From positions 1 to 41,095 of the forward strand of contig NZ_NCSM01000045.1 in the NCBI RefSeq assembly GCF_002224125.1: a DNA stretch of 41,095 nt. Direction: 5' to 3'. The notes under the pieces were generated by a model. That model made no database searches and was not told the origin of the DNA. It saw nothing but the letters and a program-made list of their open reading frames with translations. A program made the position numbers and the translations under genes. Source of the stretch: Streptomyces sp. NBS 14/10 (GTDB lineage: Bacteria; Actinomycetota; Actinomycetes; Streptomycetales; Streptomycetaceae). Positions 34,348-41,095 of the stretch are shown here, piece after piece (position 1 is the stretch's first letter; every line of letters begins with the position of its first letter).

Positions 34348-36081
34348 ATGCGTCCACGTCCTTTCCCCTTGATCGTTGCCAGTATCGGGTCACATCTGGG
34401 GGCGCTGGGTCGCCTGAGCGTGCCAGTTCGCACCAGACCCCAGTGGGGAGCGATCATCCGGGGCGCCGTGGGCGTTTCCCTCCCGCTCGCGGTGGGGCTC
34501 GCTGCCGGCCAGGTGGTGACGGGCGTAGTCAGTGCGATCGGCGCGTTGTGGGCGGCCACGTTCGATGATTCCAATGCGATTCGTCCTCGCACTACCCGCA
34601 TAGGGGTGTTCGCTGTCGCTACCCCGCTCGGGGTGGTCGTGGGTCAAGCTGCTTATCGCGGTGGCTCGTTCTTGATCTTGGTTGCCACGATCCTGTTGCT
34701 GACGGCCGTTTGTATCGGCTTGTCGAGGAGCCCGCGCGGCGAACTGGTCGGCATACAGGTGCTTCTGGGCGGTGTCGTCGGTGCGGGACTGCCTCTGCCG
34801 GGGCCGTGGTGGCTAGGCGGTGCCCTCTTGTTCGCTGGTGGTGTGCTCATCCTCCTGTTGTCCGCCTTCCCCATGCTGGTGCAGCCGTTCGCGTTCGAGT
34901 GCCACCAGATCCGGCGCCTCGCCGTCCAACTGGGAGACGCGCTCGCCACGCCAGCAGCACCCGGGAACCGGCTGCCGGCGGGGATGCTTCGGGCGCGGGT
35001 GTCCGTGATCGACCAGTTGCAGGTGCTTCGCCGACCTGCCTTCCAGAAGAGAGCTGAGGCACGGCGACAGAAGCTGCTAACGGCTGCCGAGACCTTGGAC
35101 GACATGGTCGACGTGACCGCGTCCGCCCTGCACCGTGGCATCCGAATCCCGCCTTCCGTCCAGTCCCTTCCTGCCGCCGTCGCCGGTCTCGCGACGACGA
35201 CCCGGGCCGCAGCCGATCCGGAAGCACAAGAATCTGTGACCGCGTGGGAGATCGGGCGGCTCCGCGACCTTGCCGCTCATGGTGCGGACAGGAGGGTGAT
35301 TCCCTCGCCTGGGACGTCTCGGCGTTGGGGGGAGCGGCCGCATCGTTCCGCGGTGATCCTGCCCGTGTGCGTGGCCGCGGCGTTCACCGTTGCGACGTTC
35401 CTGCACGAGCCGCGCGCATATTGGCTGGGGCTTATGGTCGGGTTCATCTACAAGCCTGATGCCGGCCCTCTGGTTGGCCGTGCGTTCAACCGGTGCGCGG
35501 GCACGCTCCTCGGTACGGCGGTCAGTTTGCTGCTGGAGCCGGTCATCGGGGTGCCCTGGGTGATTGTGCTTGTCGCCGCGGCCTGCGGTGCGGGCATCGC
35601 GCTGGTGGTGCACCACTACGCGTTGAGCACCATGTCACTGACCGTGCTCGCGCTCGTGTTCGTCCGATTGCTCGGCGATGAGGGCCCGATGCCCAAGGTG
35701 CGTGCCATCGACACGCTTTTCGCGTCCGCGATCGTGGTCGCCGCAGGACTCCTCCTGGCACGCGAGTCCTGGCACGTTCGCGCTCGCCGAGCCGTGTCCG
35801 ACGCCGCGCGCGCCAGCTACGCCTATTCCCGCGCTCTGACGACCGGCGAAGGCTTGGACCTGACTCGCGCCAGACGGCGATACCTGCAGTCCGTCCACAG
35901 CGCGCAGAGCGCGCTGCGTCACGCACGTCTGGAGCCTCCGTTCCGGACCGACCCGCGCCTCATGCGGGTGCTGCACGAAGCGGAGGACCTATACGAGACG
36001 AGCACGAGAGCATCACTGAGTGCCCAGAACGCTGCTCTCGAGGCCTCTCCACGGAAGCGTCTTGACAGCACCACCGTGTGA
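34348..36081 (+). CDS. FUSC family inner-membrane protein
   Basis: This 577-residue membrane protein has two hydrophobic clusters separated by a soluble helical domain: about four to six segments in the N-terminal 170 residues (WGAIIRGAVGVSLPLAVGLA, SAIGALWAATFDDS) and another six near residues 335-465 (FIYKPDAGPLVGRAFNRCAG, then TLLGTAV). The P-D-x-G-x-x-x-G-R-x-x-x-R-x-x-GT pattern is the hallmark of FUSC/YccS-type proteins, linked to aromatic acid efflux or resistance. ATG at 34348 begins a sensible protein; the longer upstream frame runs through the Tn3 remnant. It is convergent with the LysR gene (17-bp gap). Confidence 0.85.
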   Translation: MRPRPFPLIVASIGSHLGALGRLSVPVRTRPQWGAIIRGAVGVSLPLAVGLAAGQVVTGVVSAIGALWAATFDDSNAIRPRTTRIGVFAVATPLGVVVGQAAYRGGSFLILVATILLLTAVCIGLSRSPRGELVGIQVLLGGVVGAGLPLPGPWWLGGALLFAGGVLILLLSAFPMLVQPFAFECHQIRRLAVQLGDALATPAAPGNRLPAGMLRARVSVIDQLQVLRRPAFQKRAEARRQKLLTAAETLDDMVDVTASALHRGIRIPPSVQSLPAAVAGLATTTRAAADPEAQESVTAWEIGRLRDLAAHGADRRVIPSPGTSRRWGERPHRSAVILPVCVAAAFTVATFLHEPRAYWLGLMVGFIYKPDAGPLVGRAFNRCAGTLLGTAVSLLLEPVIGVPWVIVLVAAACGAGIALVVHHYALSTMSLTVLALVFVRLLGDEGPMPKVRAIDTLFASAIVVAAGLLLARESWHVRARRAVSDAARASYAYSRALTTGEGLDLTRARRRYLQSVHSAQSALRHARLEPPFRTDPRLMRVLHEAEDLYETSTRASLSAQNAALEASPRKRLDSTTV

Positions 36082-36098
36082 GCGAACTCGGGAGAGTG

Positions 36099-37004
36099 TC
36101 AACGGGCGGTGCTGTCGGGGACCTCCACGCCGGGGAGCGCATCGAGCGCGTTCGTGAGCCGGGTGAGGACGAGCCGCACGGGGAGAGTATCGGCGACTGC
36201 CTTCGACACGGTCACCCAGTACGTCGACTGTGCGGACAGCTTCTCCGGGAGCACGCTCCGCAGACGCTCGTCCGTGTCTCCGAGGATGGCGGGAAGGACC
36301 CCCACTCCGACCCCTGCGGCGATCGCCTCTTGCTGGGCCCGGATGTTAGGGCTGCGGAACACCGTCCGCGCTGTCGGAACCAAATTGGTGAGAAACTGCA
36401 TTTCCGGGAAGTCCATCAGCTCTGGCACATACCCGACCGCGTCGATTCCCTCCAAATCGCTCTCCCGCCGAAACGGTTGCGGATCATCCCTGCGTGTGTA
36501 GACACGGTGGGTACTGTGCGCGATCTGAGTCGTAGAGAACTGCGGTAGGCGTGTTGCGTGCAAGGTCACCGCCACGTCGAACTCCCCGACCCGATAGTGC
36601 AGCACCGAGCTCGTCGCCAATAGCTCCACCGTCAAACTCGGATTTTCCCGATGCAACACCGCCAATGGCCCGGCGAGACTCACCCCAAGGGCGTCAGTCG
36701 CGACCACCCGCACCGTCCCCCGCGCCACTGCCTCGACCCCAGTCAGTGCCCCGGCAAGACGTCCCGCGTCCTCGTCCATTGCCAGAGCGTGAGGGAGGAG
36801 AGCCTGCCCGGCAGAGGTCAGACGCCATGTCTTCGCACTGCGTTCGAACAGCCGATGCCCCATCGCATGCTCCAGCGCATCCAGCCTCCGCGCGACGGTT
36901 GTATGACTCACCTGGAGTCGCGCCGCAGCTGCTACCAGCGAACCTCCCCGATGCAGCTCGATGAAATAGCGGAGATCACTCCAATCGAAACCCCTAGTGT
37001 GCAC
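36099..37004 (-). CDS. LysR family transcriptional regulator
   Basis: This 301-residue LysR protein has the N-terminal winged helix-turn-helix FDWSDLRYFIELHRGGSLVA, AAARLQVSHTTVARRLDALE, HAMGHRLFERSAKTWRLTSA, followed by a substrate-binding domain with normal length. It starts at GTG 37004, inside a GTGC-N6-GCAC dyad, and no ribosome-binding site is visible, so it may be leaderless and autoregulated. Most LysR proteins control a divergent gene, but here the upstream side is an IS-end remnant, so the original target may have been lost or may be the convergent FUSC gene. Confidence 0.9.
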   Translation of the reverse strand: MHTRGFDWSDLRYFIELHRGGSLVAAAARLQVSHTTVARRLDALEHAMGHRLFERSAKTWRLTSAGQALLPHALAMDEDAGRLAGALTGVEAVARGTVRVVATDALGVSLAGPLAVLHRENPSLTVELLATSSVLHYRVGEFDVAVTLHATRLPQFSTTQIAHSTHRVYTRRDDPQPFRRESDLEGIDAVGYVPELMDFPEMQFLTNLVPTARTVFRSPNIRAQQEAIAAGVGVGVLPAILGDTDERLRSVLPEKLSAQSTYWVTVSKAVADTLPVRLVLTRLTNALDALPGVEVPDSTAR

Positions 37005-37012
37005 GTACGCAC
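36999..37012. promoter_or_regulatory. Dyad at the LysR start codon
   Basis: GTGC-ACGTAC-GCAC overlaps the GTG start of the LysR gene. The same half-sites and spacing occur at 34276-34289 before the FUSC gene. It may be an autoregulatory site. Confidence 0.35.
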
Positions 37013-37099
37013 GCTATCAGCGCCCTCTTCACCGAGCGAGTAATCCAGGCCTCTGCACTGACGGCCGTGGAAACGGGAAAATGGGCCCGCGTCCGTCCG

Positions 37100-37165
37100 G
37101 GCTGCAGCGATGACTTTTCGAGCGGCACAGATTTGCCGACCTGCACGGATGATTTATCGGCACCC
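37100..37165. repeat. Insertion-sequence end remnant with repeated TGTGCCG-type motifs
   Basis: Read on the minus strand the segment has GGTGCCGATAAATCATCC, then GGTCGGCAAATC, then TGTGCCGCTCGAAAAGTC, three related motifs in tandem, as in the multi-site ends of some actinobacterial insertion sequences. The last 15-base motif (37115-37129) is repeated in inverted orientation at 40360-40374, the end of the IS there. The outermost 18 bases equal 1-18. No transposase lies beside it, so only an end remains. The remainder of 37005-37237 holds no gene. Confidence 0.6.
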
Positions 37166-37237
37166 CCAGAGTGGGAAGCGTGCGGCACCTGGACATGGCC
37201 GGACCGGGTCGGGCTCGCCCGCTGGGTATGGACCGGG

Positions 37238-38134
37238 TTAGCCCTTCAGGCCCCCGGCCAGGAGGTCCGCTCGCCAGAAGCGCTGCAAGCTCAGGACCAG
37301 GGCAATCAGTGGAAGGATCGAGACGGCCGAGCCCATGATGACCAAGGGATAGAGATCGGTGTCTCCTGCCCCCTTGGAAAGAAACGTGTACAGGCCCAGC
37401 GTGAGGGGGTATTTGTCCTGGTCGGAGAGCATGACGAACGGCAGCAGGAAGTTGTTCCAGATGCCGACGAACTGCAGGAGGAACACCGTCACGAGACCGT
37501 GGGTCATCATCGGCATGGCGATGAAGGCAAAGGTCCGCGCCTCGCCAGCGCCGTCCAGGCGGGCGGCTTCCAGGGTGCTGTCGGGGACGGCGGAGGCGGC
37601 GTAGACCCGGCACAGGAAGATGCCGAACGGGTTGATGATGACGGGCAACAGCACGGACCAGTACGTTCCGGCGAGTCCGAGCCGCGCCATGAGCAGGTAC
37701 TGCGGGACGGCCAGGACGATGCCGGGGACGAGTACGCCGGCGAGGATGGCCGAGAAGAGGATCTCCCGGCCGCGGAATCTGAATTTCGCCAGGGCGTATC
37801 CGGCCATGGCGGAGACCAGGGTGGATGCCACCGCACCGACGCCCGCGTACAACAGGGAGTTGGTCGCCCACTGCCAGAACTGTCCCCCGGCGTAGGCGCT
37901 CAGGTCGCCGAAGTTGCGGAGCATCCCGGTACCGGGCGCGAAGGAAAAGCTGGTGAACAGTTCGCGGGGAGACTTGGAGGCGGCGATGACAACCCATGCG
38001 ACGGGGGTGAGACAGTACAGCGCGCCGAGGAGAAGGATGATCGTCGGCAGCCAGGGCGGCCTGGTCGGCAGATTACGCCGGGGCAGCGGGCGGGTGCTCG
38101 GGCCGAGGTCATGTTCCTGGGCGGGGGCGCTCAT
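37238..38134 (-). CDS. Sugar ABC transporter permease (MalG/LacG type)
   Basis: This 298-residue inner-membrane protein has six predicted segments and the binding-protein-dependent permease EAA loop (DSTLEAARLDGAGEARTFAF, then IAMPMM) that docks to the ATPase. ATG at 38134 overlaps the stop of the preceding permease by four bases. It forms the channel with the protein at 38131. No ATPase gene follows; in Streptomyces many such transporters use the shared ATPase MsiK, so its absence is not a defect (established for several systems). Confidence 0.9.
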   Translation of the reverse strand: MSAPAQEHDLGPSTRPLPRRNLPTRPPWLPTIILLLGALYCLTPVAWVVIAASKSPRELFTSFSFAPGTGMLRNFGDLSAYAGGQFWQWATNSLLYAGVGAVASTLVSAMAGYALAKFRFRGREILFSAILAGVLVPGIVLAVPQYLLMARLGLAGTYWSVLLPVIINPFGIFLCRVYAASAVPDSTLEAARLDGAGEARTFAFIAMPMMTHGLVTVFLLQFVGIWNNFLLPFVMLSDQDKYPLTLGLYTFLSKGAGDTDLYPLVIMGSAVSILPLIALVLSLQRFWRADLLAGGLKG

Positions 38135-39090
38135 GAGTTGTCTCCGAAGGTGCGGCGCTGGAGAAAGCGCAGCAGAAGCAGCGAGAGGGCGAGGATGCCC
38201 AGGGCCAGGACGACGGAGGCGGCGGCCGCACCACCGAGGTTGTCGTTCATGAAGGCCTCTTGGTAGATCTTCATCAGAGGTACCCAGGTGAAGGAGATGG
38301 TCGTGGTGAGCGGCCGCAGCGTGGCCGGTTCGCTGTACAGCTGCAAGGTGCCGATGATGGAGAACAAGCCGGTCAGCACGAGAGCCGGGGCGACAAGGGG
38401 GATCTTGATACGGAGGGCGATCTGCAGTTCGCTCGCGCCGTCGATGCGGGCCGCCTCGTAGACCGAGGGCGGGATGGACCGCAGCGCGGTGTAGATGATC
38501 ACCATGTTGAAGCCAACACCGGACCACAGCGCGATGTTGGCGAGGGAGAAGTAGAGCGTTGGGTAACCGAAGAAATCCAGTGGGCCCGCGTGGAGTTTGT
38601 CGGCGAGGTAGTTGACCGGGCTGGTACTGGGCAGGTACAGGAAGCCCCACAGGAGGCTGGCGATGACGCCGGGCACGGCGTAGGGCAGGAATATGGCGGT
38701 ACGGGCGAAGCTGCGGGCACGGACGCGGGGAGTGTCCAGGAGCAGCGCGAACAGCAACGCCAGGCCAAGAACACTGGGGACGGCGATGACGCCGTACAGC
38801 AGGGTCCGGCCGAGCCCGGCGAGGAATTCGTGATCGGTGAAAACGGCCCGGTAGTTGTCGAGTCCGATGAAGGTCTCGACTCGTCGGCCGAACGCACCGC
38901 CGCCTTGGATCCGGAACCCGCGGAAGCTGAGGTAGAGCGAGTATCCGATCGGGATGATCAGGAACACCACGAAGAGGAGGAGGGCAGGAGCTGCGAACAG
39001 CCACGGCGTGGCCTGAGTCCGGATCTGCCTGCGGCGTCTTCGCGGTGGGGCGGTGGCGGGTGCGGGGGGCGAGGCGGCGGTACGTGGCAT
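38131..39090 (-). CDS. Sugar ABC transporter permease (MalF/LacF type)
   Basis: This 319-residue membrane protein has an Arg-rich cytoplasmic start (PPRRRRRQIRTQ), the first segment LFAAPALLLFVVFLIIPIGY with the family pattern P-x-x-x-x-x-x-x-F-x-x-x-P, and the EAA loop SVYEAARIDGASELQIALRI. It pairs with the permease that overlaps it downstream. The operon order binding protein, MalF-type, MalG-type is standard. Confidence 0.9.
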   Translation of the reverse strand: MPRTAASPPAPATAPPRRRRRQIRTQATPWLFAAPALLLFVVFLIIPIGYSLYLSFRGFRIQGGGAFGRRVETFIGLDNYRAVFTDHEFLAGLGRTLLYGVIAVPSVLGLALLFALLLDTPRVRARSFARTAIFLPYAVPGVIASLLWGFLYLPSTSPVNYLADKLHAGPLDFFGYPTLYFSLANIALWSGVGFNMVIIYTALRSIPPSVYEAARIDGASELQIALRIKIPLVAPALVLTGLFSIIGTLQLYSEPATLRPLTTTISFTWVPLMKIYQEAFMNDNLGGAAAASVVLALGILALSLLLLRFLQRRTFGDNS

Positions 39091-39151
39091 AGTGCGTCCT
39101 GGTGTTCTTGGAAGGGCCGCGTTGCGGCGGGTGTCCGGGACCCGGTCCGCG

Positions 39152-40359
39152 TTACTGAGTGACGGTGTAGCCCGACTTCTTCAGATCGTTGACCACTGTT
39201 TTCTGGGTGGCGCGGTACACCTCGCGGAACGAGGTCTTGTTGAGCGCGGCCTTGTTCAGCGCATCGCTGAACCCGCTCTGCGCGACGTTGACGTTGGGAC
39301 CCCACACGACCGGGATGGTGGTGTTCTTGATGACCCGGTCAGCGACCTGGTAGAAGTCCTTCTGCTGCGGCATGAGCTTGGGCGGCTCATGGGTGAGCGT
39401 CGCGGCGCGGCCGGCGTTGCCGCTAGGGTAGATGTCCAGGCCGAGCAGCAGCTTGGAGCCCTCGTCGGAGGCGCCCAGCCAGGCCGCGAAGGCCGCCGCC
39501 TCCTTGGCGTGCTTGGACTTCGCCGGCACCAGGTAGGTGGAGCCTCCCTGGAAGGGCACGGCCGCGTCCCCGGCCTTCCACTGCGGCAGCGGCGCCGAAG
39601 ACCACTTGCCCGCCGTGTCCGGGGCGATGGAGTAAAGAACACTGGGAGCCCAGGCACCGGCGGCCCAGCTGACAATCTTCCCGTCGTTGACCTGCGCGTT
39701 CCACTCCGGTGTCAGGAGCGGTTCGACCTTGACCAGGTCCCGGTCGACCAGGTCCTGCCAGAAGTCGGCCGTCTTCAGCGATGCCTCGCTGTCGATGCCA
39801 ACAGTCCACTTCTTGCCGTCGTTGCTCCACCATTGGGCGCCGGCCTGGGCTGCGTGGGCCGCGAAGAACTCGAATTGGCTGGCGGAGAAGCTTGCGATGT
39901 AGACGTCCGGGTTCTTCTTGTGGATCTTTTCGGCCGCGTCGGCGTACTCGGACCAGGTGGTGGGGACCTTGACGCCGTACTTGGCGAAGAGGTCCTTGCG
40001 GTAGGTGAACATCATGGGCCCGATGTCCTGCGGAACGCCGTAGATCTGGTCGTTGAGGGTCGTCAGGTCCCAGATGTTCGGCTCTATCTTGTTTTTGACG
40101 CTCGCGACGTCCTTGGTGATTTCCTTCACCGCCCCTGCCACCACCAGGGAAGGCAGGGCCCGGTACTCGAGTTGCACGACGTCAGGGGTGTCGTCGGCGC
40201 GGTCGGCGGCGAGCAGCTTGGAGGCGGTCTCCGCGGTGCCCCCGACCTCCGACAGCTTGATCGTGACGTTGGGGTGCTCCTGGTGGTACTTGTCCACGAT
40301 GGCCTTGGCCGCCGGATCCCCGCCCTTGACGGTGTAGGTCCAGAACTGAAGCGTGACCG
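39152..40359 (-). pseudogene. ABC transporter sugar-binding protein, 5' end removed by an IS
   Basis: About 400 residues of a family 1 extracellular binding protein are present, from VTLQFWTYTVKGGDPAAKAI through DVVQLEYRALPSLV, IYGVPQDIGPMMF, and VPFQGGSTYLVPAKS to the natural end YTVTQ. The signal peptide, lipobox cysteine and start codon that must precede VTLQFW are gone: sequence identity breaks at the IS end at 40360. The first in-frame start left is GTG 40297, inside the mature domain. The product would not be exported, so the transporter is probably inactive. Confidence 0.85.
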
Positions 40360-41095
40360 TGTGCCGCTCGAAAATGCGATTAAGTCTTGTGAGCTGCGGC
40401 GATGGGATGCGGTCAGGCAGCGTGTCGGTATTCGTTTATCAGGCCGCCGAGGACGGGTTGTCGCCGAATGCGATGGGCCTGGAGGTCGGTGACGGTGACC
40501 GGGGCAGGTGGTTCGGTGCTGCCTGGGGGTAGTTGCTGTCGAGACTGGTGGGGGCGGTGCTGGTTGTAGTGCCTGATGTAGGCGGTGAGCACTGCTTGGG
40601 CGTGGGCCTCGTCGTAGATGAGGATTCGGTCGAGGATCTCGCGGCGGAGGGTGCCCACGACTCTTTCGCAGATCGCGTTCGCTCTCGGTGCCCGGGGCGG
40701 GCTGAGCAGGACCTCCACGTCGTCTGCCTCGAAGACGGCGTCGAAAGACCGGGTGTACTTCGAGTCGCGGTCCCGGAGGAGGAAGCGCAGTGAGTCCATC
40801 CGGCAGCCCAATGTCATGGCGAGATTCCTCGCCTGCTGCGTGGCCCACTCGGCGGTGGGGTGGGCGGTAACGCCGACGAGGTGAACGCGTCGGGTGCCGT
40901 GCTCGATGAAGATCAGGGCGTACAGGCGTTTGAGTGACACGGTGTCGAGGTGCAGGAAGTCGCTGGCGACGATGCCGTGGGCCTGGGCGGAGAGGAACTG
41001 GCGCCAAGTGGGGCCGGAGCGTTGAGGGGCAGGGTCGATGCCAGCAGCGTGCAGGATCTCCCAGACGGTGGATGGGGCGATCGAGTAGCCGAGGC
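40360..41095 (-). mobile_element. Insertion sequence, partial (runs off the right edge)
   Basis: The left end begins TGTGCCGCTCGAAAATG at 40360, interrupting the binding-protein gene, and the body holds a DDE integrase on the minus strand. The first 15 bases recur inverted at 37115-37129. By orientation the other end, with the ATAAATCATC-type motif, should lie right of the window. No target duplication can be checked because only one end is visible. Confidence 0.75.
40413..41095 (-). CDS. IS transposase, integrase core (rve/DDE), 5' end outside the window
   Basis: The C-terminal 227 residues are visible. IAPSTVWEILHAAGIDPAPQ ends a helix-turn-helix region; GIVASDFLHLDTVSLKRLYA holds the first catalytic Asp; RFLLRDRDSKYTRSF holds the second; PPRAPRANAICERVVGTLRR holds the Glu. 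HYNQHRPHQS follows as in most rve transposases. This matches the IS481/IS3-like integrase proteins common in Streptomyces and Mycobacterium. The frame ends at 40413, 53 bases from the IS end. Catalytic residues are intact, so the element may be active. Confidence 0.88.
   Translation of the reverse strand, partial: LGYSIAPSTVWEILHAAGIDPAPQRSGPTWRQFLSAQAHGIVASDFLHLDTVSLKRLYALIFIEHGTRRVHLVGVTAHPTAEWATQQARNLAMTLGCRMDSLRFLLRDRDSKYTRSFDAVFEADDVEVLLSPPRAPRANAICERVVGTLRREILDRILIYDEAHAQAVLTAYIRHYNQHRPHQSRQQLPPGSTEPPAPVTVTDLQAHRIRRQPVLGGLINEYRHAA

Noticed and set aside
37238..38134. Missing ATPase as a sign of a broken ABC operon
   Set aside because: Streptomyces sugar transporters often lack their own ATPase and share MsiK; the real defect is the truncated binding protein.
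39053..40492. A 479-codon plus-strand frame across the binding-protein gene and the IS boundary
   Set aside because: It is antisense to the binding-protein gene and crosses the IS junction; no motif.

Overview
The window looks like the chromosome or a large plasmid of a high-GC actinomycete, most likely Streptomyces or a close relative. The signs are GTG starts, GC-rich codon choice on the right half, and regulator, UvrA-like, RarA and sugar ABC-transporter types common in that group. It is clearly accessory DNA: a large catabolic gene set sits among decayed gene fragments and insertion-sequence ends.

Left part (1-25,073): a catabolic regulon. A TetR regulator (626-1198) faces a flavin-dependent monooxygenase of the 4-hydroxyphenylacetate 3-hydroxylase (HpaB) family. 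Then come a metallo-beta-lactamase-fold hydrolase and a zinc alcohol dehydrogenase, a stretch of gene remnants (5.7-7.9 kb), a second zinc alcohol dehydrogenase, an aldehyde dehydrogenase with one frameshift, a flavin reductase, an MFS transporter, and a second, very similar HpaB-type monooxygenase. That second monooxygenase heads an apparent operon with an SDR, an acyl-CoA ligase, a class III aminotransferase and a semialdehyde-type dehydrogenase. Alanine dehydrogenase has its own promoter. A MaoC-like protein, an amidohydrolase and a small unknown protein follow, ending in a strong hairpin. Four promoters in this part (before monooxygenase 1, the frameshifted aldehyde dehydrogenase, monooxygenase 2 and alanine dehydrogenase) share one architecture: TTGACA, an 18-bp spacer, a TAT-type -10, and an ACATG-N8-CATGT dyad inside the promoter. 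These are the obvious candidate operators for the TetR protein. Most of their leaders also carry a second shared element (CTTGGCNTGGAAC).

Taken together: a reduced-flavin monooxygenase pair with its reductase, an amidohydrolase, aldehyde dehydrogenases, and an aminotransferase coupled to alanine dehydrogenase for nitrogen release suggest breakdown of a nitrogen-containing ring or cyclic amide. CoA ligase, MaoC and SDR suggest CoA-dependent processing of the carbon skeleton. The gene set overlaps the published logic of pyridine and tetramethylpyrazine catabolism but is larger; the substrate cannot be told from sequence.

Middle part (25.4-36.1 kb): two quinone-oxidoreductase-like enzymes around a UvrA-like ABC ATPase, RarA, two MmcQ/YjbR-like reading frames (one internally deleted, one frameshifted), an NTF2-like protein divergent from an AraC regulator, a Tn3-transposase remnant, and a FUSC membrane protein convergent with a LysR regulator.

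Right part (37.1-41.1 kb): an insertion-sequence end remnant, a sugar-type ABC transporter (two permeases and a binding protein), and an insertion sequence running off the right edge that has removed the signal peptide of the binding protein. The 18-bp sequence at the very start of the window recurs at 37,148-37,165 in the same orientation, so IS ends bracket the 37-kb block.
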